NCBI GenBank assembly: GCA_016928305.1
Contig: JAFGKY010000115.1
Location: 1 to 64,000 of the forward strand
Length of the DNA stretch: 64,000 bases
Reading direction: 5' to 3'
Origin: Bacteroidales bacterium
GTDB taxonomy: Bacteria > Bacteroidota > Bacteroidia > Bacteroidales > UBA10428
Made by a program: the position numbers and the translations under genes. Shown here in pieces: positions 7,989 to 16,476 of the stretch (its first letter is position 1; every line of letters begins with the position of its first letter). The notes under the pieces were generated by a model that did not search any database, had not been told where the DNA came from, and saw nothing but the letters and a program-made list of their open reading frames with translations.

Positions 7989-8928
7989 AACATACATATT
8001 GATCATCTTTTTATCGGTAACCTGCAATGCAAAAATAAATTCTCAATGTCTTTCCTCCGTTAACCCGGTGGGGGGTACTGAAAACCTGCTGGTGCTGGAA
8101 AAAAAATCATTACGGATCATTACTTTTTATAAATACGGTGAAGGAAAACACTATTATGAAAAAGCCAAGCGTTCGGATTCCGCCTATCTGATCAACAAGG
8201 CAAATTATAACTACCTGTCGGGTATTATTGGCTATGGTTTAAGCAATAAGATTACCCTTGAAGCGGAGTTCGGTTATTATATCAACAAATCACAGCATTA
8301 CAGTACTCAACCCGAATATACCCTCACCGGCAGGGGATTTACCAACCTCATTGCATCGGTTAAGTACAACCTTTACACCAATCACAGAAAAAGGATTTAC
8401 TATTCCGTTGCGGCCGGCGTCAAAATACCTTTCTCCCGGGAACCTAAAGAAGTCAATAACGTTGAGCTGCCTGTTGAAGTGCAACCTACCATTGGCGCTT
8501 ATGGCCTGGTAGTAAATTCTTATTTTGTGAAGGAAAACTCGGAAAAAGCCTTACGTTTCTTTGTTACCAACAGGATTGAAGCAAATCTGTCCAATAAAAA
8601 CGATTACCAGCTGGGTACGACCATATTTACTTCTTTTTATATATCAAAGCATCTTATGTTTCAATGGCTTAAGGGCGACTGGACCACCATTTTACAGGTA
8701 CGCAACGAAATACGCACACGTGACCAGATATCGGATAGATTGAAAGAGTCTTCCGGGGGCTATCTGTTCTTTGTTGCCCCGCAAATCAATTATGTAATTA
8801 AAGAAAAATGGTACATATCGGCCATGGTGGATATACCGGTTTACCAGTATTTCAATGGCACACAGCTGGGTACTGGTATTGGAGCAACGTTGAGTTTGTC
8901 AAGGACTTTCAGCATGGGCGCTAAATGA
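7978..8928 (+). CDS. Outer-membrane beta-barrel protein
   Basis: 316 residues starting with TTG within the preceding gene; no ATG fits the signal peptide (MWNKTYILIIFLSVTCNAKINSQ). After it, alternating amphipathic strands rich in Tyr, Phe and Gly run to the end (for example GIIGYGLSNKITLEAEFGYYINKS and FTNLIASVKYNLYT), consistent with a 10-12-strand barrel. The last strand ends ATLSLSRTFSMGAK rather than the canonical terminal Phe. No transport family is recognised. The 11-nt overlap with the lipoprotein gene indicates co-translation. Confidence 0.7.
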   Translation: MWNKTYILIIFLSVTCNAKINSQCLSSVNPVGGTENLLVLEKKSLRIITFYKYGEGKHYYEKAKRSDSAYLINKANYNYLSGIIGYGLSNKITLEAEFGYYINKSQHYSTQPEYTLTGRGFTNLIASVKYNLYTNHRKRIYYSVAAGVKIPFSREPKEVNNVELPVEVQPTIGAYGLVVNSYFVKENSEKALRFFVTNRIEANLSNKNDYQLGTTIFTSFYISKHLMFQWLKGDWTTILQVRNEIRTRDQISDRLKESSGGYLFFVAPQINYVIKEKWYISAMVDIPVYQYFNGTQLGTGIGATLSLSRTFSMGAK

Positions 8929-9107
8929 TAATGCGAATTAAGGATTGAAGCATTTCAATTGCCCTCTGCTTTAGCTGACGAAAAAAAGGGAACAAGAGAA
9001 AGCTGTAATTTTGTCTTTTAATTCGCTTTAATAACCTTAAGTCTTGAACAATCTGGTTATTTGTAAAAAATTTTCGCTGTTGCCATACCGTTGTCATTAA
9101 CCTAGAA
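8929..9107. other. Intergenic gap with no gene seen
   Basis: No reading frame of plausible composition or RNA signature was found. The stretch separates the barrel gene from the TfoX-C/HEAT pair and carries the upstream part of their promoter. A run AAAAAAAGGGAACAAG near 8983 is not a recognisable terminator. Confidence 0.5.
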
Positions 9108-9115
9108 TAAATTTG
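9108..9115 (+). promoter_or_regulatory. Bacteroidota -7 promoter box (TAAATTTG)
   Basis: Perfect TAnnTTTG match 33 bp upstream of the TfoX-C start. TTG triplets lie upstream (9091-9093 and 9080-9082), neither at the ideal 19-21 bp spacing. Supports the chosen start and joint transcription of the two downstream genes. Confidence 0.5.
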
Positions 9116-9148
9116 TTTATTACGATGAAAGGATAAAAATTAAGAATA

Positions 9149-9412
9149 ATGAAAAGCGACCTGTCAAACCACATTAATATCGGCAAAGAAACCGAAATCA
9201 AACTGATACAGGTGGGCATTGATTCATTTGAAAAACTGAAAGCCATTGGAAGTAAACAGGCCTTTATCCGGCTTCAGACCATTGATCCGGGGGCTTGTTT
9301 AAGCTTATTATACGGACTGGATGGTGCTGTTAATGGTATCCGGTGGAATGAATTATCCCCTGAAAGAAAGCAGGCATTACAGCAGTTTTATAAAATGACA
9401 AGAATACAATGA
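9149..9412 (+). CDS. TfoX C-terminal domain protein
   Basis: 87 residues. The whole protein matches the TfoX/Sxy C-terminal helical domain: IGKETEIKLIQVGIDSFEKLKAIGSKQAFIRL is the recognisable helix-hairpin-helix-like signature and a short helical tail (RKQALQQFYKM) follows. In Gammaproteobacteria, TfoX activates competence genes together with CRP, but stand-alone C-terminal domains are widespread and of unknown role. It overlaps the HEAT-like gene by 4 nt (ATGA), so the two are translationally coupled. Confidence 0.8.
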   Translation: MKSDLSNHINIGKETEIKLIQVGIDSFEKLKAIGSKQAFIRLQTIDPGACLSLLYGLDGAVNGIRWNELSPERKQALQQFYKMTRIQ

Positions 9413-10041
9413 AGGCCCTTGACCTGATAACGACTTCACTTGGCCGTCGCGACGATAAACCCAACCAGGAACTGGCCGATGAGATCATACGGTCAAATCG
9501 TATCGACTGGGTAAAAGAACTGATTGAAAACCTTTACAATAAAGATAAAAACATTCAGAGTGACTGTCTGAAAGTTCTTTATGAGATCGGTGAACGGGGT
9601 GCGGCAAAAATGATTGAGCCCTATTGTTCTGCATTTGGAGAACTCGTTGAAGGTAAAAACAACCGGTTGATATGGGGTGCAATGATTGCGCTGGATACCA
9701 TTGCATCTGTCAATCCGCAGGGTATCTATTCTTTGCTGCCTGCTATCATCGGGGCAATTGATAAGGGTTCCGTTATTACTATTGATCATGGGGTGTCAAT
9801 ATTAGCCAAACTTTCTGCTGTTCCCGAATACACAGAAACCTCATTTCCTTTGTTATTGGAACAACTCAGGAGATGTCCGCCAAAGCAGCTGCCTCAGTAT
9901 GCTGAAAAATCGGAAATAGCCGTTACCAATGCCAACAAACAGCAGTTTATCGGTTTGTTAGAGCAAAGAATGAATGAACTGGATAAAGATTCGCAGAAAA
10001 AACGGATTGAGAAAGTGGTGAGAAAACTAAATAAACCTTAA
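9409..10041 (+). CDS. HEAT-repeat-like helical protein
   Basis: 210 residues, almost wholly alpha-helical. Repeating pairs of amphipathic helices (for example DWVKELIENLYNKDKNIQSDCLKVLYEIGERG, NNRLIWGAMIALDTIAS and IDHGVSILAKLSA) indicate four or five HEAT-like repeats, with a basic helical tail (KKRIEKVVRKLNKP). Proteins of this type act as binding scaffolds; some relatives are found as DNA-alkylation-repair-like or hypothetical proteins. No catalytic motif is visible. Coupled to the TfoX-C gene by an ATGA overlap, suggesting that the products work together. Confidence 0.7.
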   Translation: MKALDLITTSLGRRDDKPNQELADEIIRSNRIDWVKELIENLYNKDKNIQSDCLKVLYEIGERGAAKMIEPYCSAFGELVEGKNNRLIWGAMIALDTIASVNPQGIYSLLPAIIGAIDKGSVITIDHGVSILAKLSAVPEYTETSFPLLLEQLRRCPPKQLPQYAEKSEIAVTNANKQQFIGLLEQRMNELDKDSQKKRIEKVVRKLNKP

Positions 10042-10159
10042 CTATAGCTGGAAATAAGTCACCCCGGTTTGTGTTGAGTATTAAAAGTAAATAGTTTCTT
10101 GATTACGCATCATGGCATATAATAATACGAATTACTACATAACAATTGTAAAATTTTGT

Positions 10160-10167
10160 TAATTTTG
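10160..10167 (+). promoter_or_regulatory. -7 box of the thiamine operon promoter (TAATTTTG)
   Basis: Perfect TAnnTTTG. The expected transcription start, about 6 bp downstream, falls at the first base pairs of the riboswitch P1 helix (10173), so the RNA would begin almost directly with the aptamer. Confidence 0.65.
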
Positions 10168-10172
10168 TGACA

Positions 10173-10257
10173 ATACCGTTGGGGGTGCCTGGATGAAACC
10201 GGCTGAGAATATACCCCTGAACCTGATATGTTTAATGACAGCGGAGGAAAATGGTAT
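10173..10257 (+). promoter_or_regulatory. TPP riboswitch (THI element)
   Basis: The aptamer shows the conserved THI-box parts: GGGGTGCC (from 10181), GGCTGAGA (10201-10208), ATACCCCTGAACCTGAT (10210-10226) and ATGACAGCGGAGGAAA (10235-10250). Helix P1 pairs 10173-10180 (ATACCGTT) with 10250-10257 (AATGGTAT). Binds thiamine pyrophosphate. It precedes a terminator and the methyltransferase-thiM-E-L-D-tenA operon, so high TPP should shut the operon off. Confidence 0.95.
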
Positions 10258-10290
10258 ATTGTGTTTTGTATCTTAACGTTTAAACTGTAT

Positions 10291-10320
10291 ACCGTTTCGT
10301 TCGCAACGAAGCGGTTTTTT
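10291..10320 (+). terminator. Riboswitch-controlled intrinsic terminator
   Basis: Hairpin ACCGTTTCGTT / AACGAAGCGGT with a CGC loop and a T6 tail (10315-10320). An alternative stem can form between GGTATA (10253-10258, the 3' strand of P1) and TATACC (10288-10293, the foot of the terminator). With TPP bound, P1 holds GGTAT and the terminator forms; without TPP the antiterminator competes. This is inferred from base pairing only. Confidence 0.85.
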
Positions 10321-10326
10321 ATTTTA

Positions 10327-11034
10327 ATGACTATGAAAAATGATTTTGATCAGTATGCAGCGGAATACGATGCATGGTTCCTGAAAAACAAGAATGTATT
10401 GTATTCTGAATTGAAACTTGTAGCACATTTTTTAAAAAATGCCGGTGAAACCCTGTCGGTTGGATGCGGAAGCGGATTATTTGAAATGCTTCTTCAGCAG
10501 GAATACAATATAACTGTAAAATATGGTATTGAGCCTTCGAAAGCCATGGCTGAGATTGCAGACAAACGTGGAATGACTGTAAGAATTGAAACAGCTGAAG
10601 ACGGAGATTTCGGCCAGAACCAATACGATACCATACTTTTTAATGGCACGCCGGGTTATATTAAAGATTTGCAGAAAGCCTTCAACAAAGCTTACCAGGC
10701 TTTGCGCAAGGGAGGCCGGATTGTAGTCATCGATGTTCCGAAAGAAAGTTCGTATGCCCTGCTTTATAACCTGGCAAAGGTGCTTGGCACCTGGGACCAT
10801 TCGTTGCTTGAAGGCGTTCAGCCACAGGATCCCTATCCGATTGAATTTGTTAAAGCGGCCAACTGGAGGACTACGACTGAAAAAACCAACCTGTTACTGG
10901 AAGCAGGTTTTAGCGACTTTGCTTATGCCCAAACCCTTACAAAACATCCCGTATATTCAGATGATACCCTGGAAGAGCCCATGGAAGGTTTTGACTGCGG
11001 TGACTATGTTGCCATTTGTGCTTATAAAAAATAA
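10327..11034 (+). CDS. Class I SAM-dependent methyltransferase in the thiamine operon
   Basis: 235 residues from [11 protein letters not shown]; a longer reading starts inside the riboswitch and terminator and is rejected. The N-terminus ([15 protein letters not shown]) is typical of UbiE-like methyltransferases. Motif I is [14 protein letters not shown] (about residues 42-55), an acidic residue at YGIEPS marks the end of strand 2, and NGTPGYI plus [12 protein letters not shown] are motifs II and III. The substrate is unknown. Being the first gene behind a TPP riboswitch, it probably acts on a thiamine precursor or breakdown product, or on a compound linked to salvage; that is inference. thiM follows 7 bp later. 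Confidence 0.85.
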   Translation: MTMKNDFDQYAAEYDAWFLKNKNVLYSELKLVAHFLKNAGETLSVGCGSGLFEMLLQQEYNITVKYGIEPSKAMAEIADKRGMTVRIETAEDGDFGQNQYDTILFNGTPGYIKDLQKAFNKAYQALRKGGRIVVIDVPKESSYALLYNLAKVLGTWDHSLLEGVQPQDPYPIEFVKAANWRTTTEKTNLLLEAGFSDFAYAQTLTKHPVYSDDTLEEPMEGFDCGDYVAICAYKK

Positions 11035-11041
11035 ATTGCAT

Positions 11042-11851
11042 ATGATTTCAAGAGAATCTCTTATAAAAGATTTGCAAAAGGTTCGTTCCCAATCACCACT
11101 GGTGCATAATATTACCAATTATGTGGTGATGAACAACACCGCCAACGCCTTGCTGGCAATTGGCGCATCACCGGTGATGGCCCATGCTGTTGATGAGGTT
11201 GAAGATATGGTGAAGATCGCATCATCCCTGGTTATTAATATCGGAACCCTGAGCAAACCCTGGGTTGAAGCCATGATAAAAGCCGGAAAGGCAGCCAATA
11301 AAAAAGGTATTCCTGTTGTTCTTGACCCGGTTGGTGCCGGGGCTACTGCATACCGGACCCAAACAAGCCTTCAGATTATAAGGGAGTGCAAGCCCGATGT
11401 GATTCGCGGCAATGCATCTGAAATTATGGCGTTGGCAGATGAAAAAAATATTACAAAAGGGGTTGACAGCGTAGCTTCTTCGGAATCGGCCTTGCAAATA
11501 GCCAAAGGTCTTGCAAAAGATACTGGTGCGGTAATTGTTGTCAGCGGTCCTGTGGATTATATTCTGGATCAACAGAGCATTATTCAGGTGGGAAATGGAT
11601 CACCCATGATGGAGAAAGTGACGGGATTGGGTTGCACGGCCACCGCATTGATCGGCGCTTTTATAGCTGTCAATGAAAATATTTTACTTGCATCTGCCCA
11701 TGCTATGGCAGTGATGGGTATTGCAGGTGAACTTGCGGCAAAACGATCTCCGGGGCCGGGTACAATGCAAATGCATTTTCTTGATGAATTGTATAACCTA
11801 TCTGACAAGGATATATCAAATCTGTTTATAGAGGGTCATGAACAAGTTTAA
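11042..11851 (+). CDS. thiM: Hydroxyethylthiazole kinase ThiM
   Basis: 269 residues from [12 protein letters not shown]; upstream extension overlaps the methyltransferase and is not used. Ribokinase-like kinase that phosphorylates 4-methyl-5-(2-hydroxyethyl)thiazole for thiamine salvage. Recognised by [32 protein letters not shown] (residues about 17-48), [20 protein letters not shown] and the anion-hole end [15 protein letters not shown] with its catalytic Cys. It overlaps thiE by 14 nt. The substrate may come from uptake or from thiamine degradation products; no thiazole synthase gene (thiG/H) is in this cluster. Confidence 0.95.
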   Translation: MISRESLIKDLQKVRSQSPLVHNITNYVVMNNTANALLAIGASPVMAHAVDEVEDMVKIASSLVINIGTLSKPWVEAMIKAGKAANKKGIPVVLDPVGAGATAYRTQTSLQIIRECKPDVIRGNASEIMALADEKNITKGVDSVASSESALQIAKGLAKDTGAVIVVSGPVDYILDQQSIIQVGNGSPMMEKVTGLGCTATALIGAFIAVNENILLASAHAMAVMGIAGELAAKRSPGPGTMQMHFLDELYNLSDKDISNLFIEGHEQV

Positions 11852-12476
11852 TCCCTTACTCTACCTTGTAACTGACAGAGGGCTTGCAAAGGGTCGCCCG
11901 ATTGAAAATATTGTCGAACAGGCTGTTAATGGCGGTGTTACCATGGTACAACTCAGAGAAAAAGACTGTACCACATTGGAATTTGTTAACCTGGCTGTCC
12001 GGCTGAAGAAAATACTTGCTCCTTTTCAGGTTCCCCTGATCATTAATGACCGGCTTGATGTTGCCCTGGCTGCTGATGCAGATGGCCTGCATATCGGTCA
12101 GCAGGACATGCCATACGTTATTGCACGTAAATTATTGGGAAAAAATAAAATAATCGGCTTTTCGGTGGAAAATATTGCCCAGGCCAGGGAAGCCAATAAG
12201 ATGGATGTGGATTATATCGGATTATCACCTGTATTTGTGACGGGTACAAAACCCGAACTCATGAATGCACTGGGGCTGGAAGGCATCCGCGAAATTGCCT
12301 CCTTTTCAAAACATTGCATGGTGGCCATCGGGGGCATCAACGCCCGAAATGCAGGCGATGTATTGCAGGCAGGGGCAAACGGCCTTGCCGTGGTTTCAGC
12401 CATTGTTTCAGCCGATGATCCCATGATGGCAGCCCGTGAAATCAGACAGGAAATAGATAAATTTATAAAAACCTGA
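11838..12476 (+). CDS. thiE: Thiamine-phosphate synthase ThiE
   Basis: 212 residues, standard TIM-barrel length. Joins HMP-PP and THZ-P to thiamine phosphate. Diagnostic segments are YLVTDR at the start, [36 protein letters not shown], the phosphate loop [11 protein letters not shown] and [10 protein letters not shown] near the C-terminus. Starts inside the last codons of thiM (14-nt overlap), indicating coupled translation. Functionally it links the products of ThiM and ThiD, both encoded in the same operon. Confidence 0.96.
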   Translation: MNKFNPLLYLVTDRGLAKGRPIENIVEQAVNGGVTMVQLREKDCTTLEFVNLAVRLKKILAPFQVPLIINDRLDVALAADADGLHIGQQDMPYVIARKLLGKNKIIGFSVENIAQAREANKMDVDYIGLSPVFVTGTKPELMNALGLEGIREIASFSKHCMVAIGGINARNAGDVLQAGANGLAVVSAIVSADDPMMAAREIRQEIDKFIKT

Positions 12477-12562
12477 AAAAATGAACCTGCAAAATAAAAT
12501 ATTTAACCTAACATTAATTCAATAAGCGATTTATACTGTTTAAAGATCAATGATTGCATGAT

Positions 12563-13645
12563 ATGAAATTACATGAAATAGGAGAATTCGGATTTATCGA
12601 TCGCATTGCAAAAATGTTTCAGGATTTATCTTCTCCAGGGTATTTGGGAATAGGTGATGACTGTGCTGTCGTACCCTTTAATGATAAGGAAGATTATGTG
12701 ATTACTACGGATTTGCTGATTGAGGATATCCATTTTCTGAAAGATCGCATTACACCGATGCAACTGGGCCATAAATCACTTGCCGTTAATTTGAGTGATA
12801 TTGCAGCCATGGGGGCAAAGCCTGTTGGTTCTTTTCTTTCTATCGGAATACCGGCTGAAACCGAGGTGGAATATCTCGATTCTTTTATGAAGGGCTATCG
12901 CTCACTTTCTCAAAAATATCAGGTTTTGCTCCTGGGAGGCGACACTACAAAATCAAAAAAGTTTCTGACCATTAACGTCGGCGTTATTGGTAAGTGTAGC
13001 AAAGGTTCAGCCCGTTTACGTTCCATGGCCCAGAATGACGATATTGTATGTGTGACGGGCTTTCTGGGAGACTCTGCCGGTGGACTTGAGGTTTTGCTGC
13101 ACCGGCTGCCCGAAACGAAAGACAACCTGCAATTGATTCAATACCATCACCAGCCCGAACCTCATATAAACGAAGGATTATGGCTCGCAAAACAGCCGGA
13201 GGTCCGTGCTATGATGGATGTATCAGATGGCATTTCTTCTGACCTGGTTCACATATTAAAAGCTTCAGGAAAATCGGCCGTGATAGATATTGATAAAATC
13301 CCAGTGTCCGATATACTCAGAAAAGTTTCGTCTGAACATGGCTGGGATCTTGAAAGACTTATTACTTCAGGCGGAGAAGATTATGTTCTGTTATTTACCA
13401 TGAAAGGTAATTCATTTGAAGAAATAAATGCCGGTTATAAAGCTGCTTTTGGCAGGGGCCTGGTTAAAATTGGTAAAATAATTGAAGGAGAATCCCACAT
13501 TCGATGGATGCAAAATAATAAGGAGGTTGCTTTTGCTCAGCATGGATTTAACCATTTTAATGAGGCTCAGTTTTCAAGAGCCTCTGGCGAATTGAAAATT
13601 GTAAGCCGAACTTTAGCGAAGCGATCTCATGAGCGAAGTGAATAA
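12563..13645 (+). CDS. thiL: Thiamine-monophosphate kinase ThiL
   Basis: 360 residues from ATG at 12563 (a TTG three codons earlier is possible). Makes TPP from thiamine phosphate with ATP. PurM-like fold motifs include GIGDDCAVV (about residues 29-37), TTDLLIEDIHF, SLAVNLSDIAAMGAKPV, LLGGDTTKS, VTGFLGDSAGGL, MDVSDGISSDL and TSGGEDYVLLF. The last 15 or so residues (RTLAKRSHERSE) are basic and low in complexity; they are encoded by GCGAAG-type sequence that continues into a palindromic repeat just after the stop, so the tail is probably an accidental extension rather than part of the fold. Confidence 0.95.
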   Translation: MKLHEIGEFGFIDRIAKMFQDLSSPGYLGIGDDCAVVPFNDKEDYVITTDLLIEDIHFLKDRITPMQLGHKSLAVNLSDIAAMGAKPVGSFLSIGIPAETEVEYLDSFMKGYRSLSQKYQVLLLGGDTTKSKKFLTINVGVIGKCSKGSARLRSMAQNDDIVCVTGFLGDSAGGLEVLLHRLPETKDNLQLIQYHHQPEPHINEGLWLAKQPEVRAMMDVSDGISSDLVHILKASGKSAVIDIDKIPVSDILRKVSSEHGWDLERLITSGGEDYVLLFTMKGNSFEEINAGYKAAFGRGLVKIGKIIEGESHIRWMQNNKEVAFAQHGFNHFNEAQFSRASGELKIVSRTLAKRSHERSE

Positions 13646-13647
13646 TT

Positions 13648-13673
13648 ATCCCGATAGCGAAGCGTATCGGGAT
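13648..13673. repeat. REP-like palindrome between thiL and thiD
   Basis: Perfect 9-bp stem ATCCCGATA / TATCGGGAT around the loop GCGAAGCG. No T-run follows, so it is not a typical terminator. GC-rich palindromes of this kind are scattered in Bacteroidota intergenic DNA. Similar AGCGAAG segments occur just upstream in the 3' end of thiL. Confidence 0.7.
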
Positions 13674-13724
13674 TGGATTAATCCCCAGATTTTTACGACG
13701 GAGTAATTAATTGTTTTAATTGAC

Positions 13725-14537
13725 ATGGAAAAACACTATAAAAAAGTTTTGACAATAGCCGGCAGTGATTCTGGAGGCGGTGCAGGAATACAGGCTGACA
13801 TAAAAACTATTTCAGCATGTGGTTGTTATGCCATGTCTGCCATCACTGCCATTACTGTTCAGAACACCATTGGTGTCAGCGGTGTATATCCGGTCCCGTT
13901 GGAAGCAATAAGCGGTCAGATTTCCGCCGTGCTTGATGACATCGGTGCAGATGCCATAAAAATCGGCATGCTGCATTCATCAGAGACCATCAAGATTGTA
14001 ACAAAAACGCTTGATACGTATGCAGTGAAAAACATAGTACTCGATCCGGTGATGGTGGCCACATCGGGCGATAAGCTGTTACAGGACGAAGCCATTGAGA
14101 CACTCAAAAGCCAGCTTATACCTGTTGCGCGGGTCATCACTCCGAATATTCCTGAGGCTGAGATCCTGTTGGGTAAAAAAATACAAACCCGGAAAGAAAT
14201 GTCACAAATGGCCAGGGAATTATCCCTGAATAAAAAAGTCTCTGTGTTGTTAAAAGCCGGTCATCTGACAGCCGATGAATTGGTTGATATCTTTTATAAT
14301 GCCGAGGAAGATCAAATTTTTGCATTGAAATCAAAAAGAATATTCACAAAAAACACCCATGGAACCGGTTGTACGTTGTCATCAGCCATTGCATCATTTT
14401 TGGCTCTTGGATTACCTTTAAATGATGCCGTAAAGAAAGCAAAAGAATACATTGACCGTGCCATTGTCAGCGGGGCAGGGTATGCTCTGGGAAAAGGACA
14501 CGGCCCGGTACATCATTTTTTTAAATACTGGAAATAA
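13725..14537 (+). CDS. thiD: Hydroxymethylpyrimidine/phosphomethylpyrimidine kinase ThiD
   Basis: 270 residues, full-length ribokinase-fold enzyme that phosphorylates HMP and HMP-P. Signature segments are LTIAGSDSGGGAGIQADIKTI near the N-terminus, TAITVQNT, DAIKIGMLHS, VLDPVMVATSG and the catalytic loop NTHGTGCTLSSAIAS near the C-terminus. The stop TAA overlaps the tenA ATG by one base (TAATG). With tenA next to it, HMP released from degraded thiamine can be fed straight into ThiD and ThiE. Confidence 0.96.
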   Translation: MEKHYKKVLTIAGSDSGGGAGIQADIKTISACGCYAMSAITAITVQNTIGVSGVYPVPLEAISGQISAVLDDIGADAIKIGMLHSSETIKIVTKTLDTYAVKNIVLDPVMVATSGDKLLQDEAIETLKSQLIPVARVITPNIPEAEILLGKKIQTRKEMSQMARELSLNKKVSVLLKAGHLTADELVDIFYNAEEDQIFALKSKRIFTKNTHGTGCTLSSAIASFLALGLPLNDAVKKAKEYIDRAIVSGAGYALGKGHGPVHHFFKYWK

Positions 14538-15184
14538 TGGAATCCGCCGGACCATTCACACAAAAATTATGGGAAACCGTTCACACGGTTTACCAGCAGA
14601 TTATTGATTGCAGCTACATAAAACGCCTTACCGATGGAACACTGCCTGACAGGTGGTTCATGCATTATCTTTCCCAGGATGTTTTGTATATCATTGATGA
14701 TTCAAGGGCTCTCGCTGTTACTGCTGCCCGTGCGGAAAATCCGGAGGAAATGTATTTTTTCCTTCAGTTGGCTAAAGACGGACTTGATATTGAGCGGGCA
14801 TTGCAGGACACTTTCATATTGCAATTTCAGATACCCAAGGCTGCAGGAAAATCACCTGCGTTTCATGCATACGCAGATTTTCTGCTTAACCATGCTTTTC
14901 ATTCACCCTATCCTGTTGCAGTTTCTGCTTTATTACCCTGTTTCTGGGTTTACTATAAAGCGGGTGACTTCGTATTAAAGAATACCATTGTTAACAATCC
15001 CTATCAGCGTTGGATAGATACTTATTCAGGAGAGGAATACAGACAGTATACCGAAAGGTTTATTGATATAACGGAGAACTTAGGTCAAAAAGCTGATAGC
15101 GATATCAGGAGCCAAATGCTAAGTGTTTTTACCGAAGGCACAAGGCATGAATTGCTTGTGTTTGAAGAGGCAGCCAGACAATAG
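14537..15184 (+). CDS. tenA: Aminopyrimidine aminohydrolase / thiaminase II TenA
   Basis: 215 residues, all helical. TenA hydrolyses aminopyrimidine breakdown products of thiamine (and thiamine itself) to give HMP. Visible features: FMHYLSQDVLYIIDDSRALA (residues about 41-60), the catalytic cysteine C134 in ALLPCFWVYY, and the C-terminal VFEEAAR holding the catalytic Glu (about 211). Start codon overlaps the thiD stop by one base. The gene completes a salvage set: TenA to HMP, ThiD, ThiM, ThiE and ThiL. No de novo gene (thiC, thiG, thiH) is present. Confidence 0.95.
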   Translation: MESAGPFTQKLWETVHTVYQQIIDCSYIKRLTDGTLPDRWFMHYLSQDVLYIIDDSRALAVTAARAENPEEMYFFLQLAKDGLDIERALQDTFILQFQIPKAAGKSPAFHAYADFLLNHAFHSPYPVAVSALLPCFWVYYKAGDFVLKNTIVNNPYQRWIDTYSGEEYRQYTERFIDITENLGQKADSDIRSQMLSVFTEGTRHELLVFEEAARQ

Positions 15185-15190
15185 ATTTAA

Positions 15191-15400
15191 ATGACACCGA
15201 CTTTTCAAAAACAATGCAAATGGTACCCGGTATGCCCGATGAAACGATTTTATGAAGAGGGCAGACTGGATAAGAAATGGATTGAAAACTATTGTCATGG
15301 TGACTGGAATGGATGTATACGATATCAAATGGAGGAGGATGGCCGGTATCATCCTGACAACATGTTGCCTGACGGAAGCATCAATGAAAGCATACGATAA
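15191..15400 (+). CDS. Small conserved Cys-rich protein
   Basis: 69 residues with four cysteines in the pattern CKWYPVC, then YCHGDWNGC (residues 9, 15, 34 and 42), rich in aromatic residues, ending in an acidic Asp-Gly-Ser region. The spacing suggests a bound metal or Fe-S cluster. Similar small proteins occur in anaerobic bacteria and archaea and are sometimes mislabelled as uracil-DNA glycosylase. It starts 6 bp after tenA and is probably the last gene of the thiamine operon, but a link to thiamine is not established. Confidence 0.65.
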   Translation: MTPTFQKQCKWYPVCPMKRFYEEGRLDKKWIENYCHGDWNGCIRYQMEEDGRYHPDNMLPDGSINESIR

Positions 15401-15424
15401 AATATAAAACCAGATCCCTCATTC

Positions 15425-16258
15425 TTATTTAATCTCAATTCTCTTGCCTATACCATATTCAACAAAATCTTCTTTATATTCCTCTGCAAATGCTTCTCTG
15501 ACATCATCACCGGTACAATGTGAGGGAGCAACCTTTTGCATGCCAAGTTCTCTGAACTTTTTAACCACCGCCATGGGTGGTCGATGAAAGCCGCCTGCAA
15601 CAAGATATACACTGTCTCTTTTCATTATCGTTTTGGCCTTCTCAATAATTTTTACAATTCCGGGATGAGCACAACCGGTTATCACAATTAATCCCTTTTT
15701 TGAATCGATTATTAAAGCCTGTTCATCGAGGAGACCGTTAAGTTCTCCGGTGGAATAAACAAAATCCGAGATTTTCATAGACTCTGAGACTTCGGTGTAT
15801 TTGGCACCTTTATCGGTTATCATATCTTTAATTGAATGGGGGAAGGAAGCCGGGATAAAAACGGTAACCTTGTTATTTTTTTCCAAGAAGTCCTCTAAAC
15901 CTCCGGTATGATCTCCGTGAACATGAGAGATGATCACTTTATGAATTGACCCGGGATCAATATTCATCTTTTGCATATTTGACAGTAAAATGACCGGATC
16001 TCCTCCCGTATCAAACAATATCTTTTCTGCCGGTGTTTCTATTATGGAGGCAAAACCCCAGGCAGTCTTCAATTCAGCCTTGATCTTGTAATTATCATAA
16101 ACAGAAATAAGAACAATATCCGGTTTTTCAGTATCCGGTTCAATAAAAACCGGAGAGGCATTTTTCGCCTTGTTTTTATCTGCACAAAATGAAAATAAAC
16201 ACATAATAAGTATTCCATTAATTAAAGTGAAAATTGCTCCTTTAATTCTGTTTTTCAT
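15425..16258 (-). CDS. Lipoprotein MBL-fold metallohydrolase
   Basis: 277 residues from MKNRIKGAIF; longer readings add a non-signal N-terminus. A hydrophobic segment ends LFSFC, so C25 is the likely lipid anchor, with DKNK after it. The catalytic domain shows LFDTGGDP, the metal motif ISHVHGDHTGG, VITGCAHPGIV and GGFHRPP, and ends with SHCTGDDV. It is a paralogue, by motif, of the soluble enzyme at 2325-3104, but is exported. Substrate unknown. Isolated gene convergent with the thiamine operon. Confidence 0.85.
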   Translation of the reverse strand: MKNRIKGAIFTLINGILIMCLFSFCADKNKAKNASPVFIEPDTEKPDIVLISVYDNYKIKAELKTAWGFASIIETPAEKILFDTGGDPVILLSNMQKMNIDPGSIHKVIISHVHGDHTGGLEDFLEKNNKVTVFIPASFPHSIKDMITDKGAKYTEVSESMKISDFVYSTGELNGLLDEQALIIDSKKGLIVITGCAHPGIVKIIEKAKTIMKRDSVYLVAGGFHRPPMAVVKKFRELGMQKVAPSHCTGDDVREAFAEEYKEDFVEYGIGKRIEIK

Positions 16259-16393
16259 AAATGATAATAATAATTTTAGTGCTCGTTTCATTATGGTTGA
16301 TTTTTTCAGTGGCTGTTGTTGATCATAGCTTGTGGTCATATTTTATAGGTATGCAAACCATGTGTTATGAACTTTTCGTTAACCTTGGTGCAT

Positions 16394-16414
16394 TCTTTGA
16401 TCTTTGATCTTTAT
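16394..16414. repeat. Short heptad repeat TCTTTGA
   Basis: TCTTTGA, TCTTTGA, TCTTTAT: two perfect units and one degenerate unit, with a 7-bp period. It lies in the gap between two minus-strand genes (16259-16476). One of five heptad arrays in the window. Confidence 0.6.
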
Positions 16415-16476
16415 TCTTACATTAGTATTCATAAATAAAACATGTTGGATGACAATAAATTAATGCGCAAGTAATC

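Noticed and set aside
10228-10326. Upstream extension of the methyltransferase reading frame
   Set aside because: It lies within the TPP aptamer and the terminator hairpin; the family start is at 10327.
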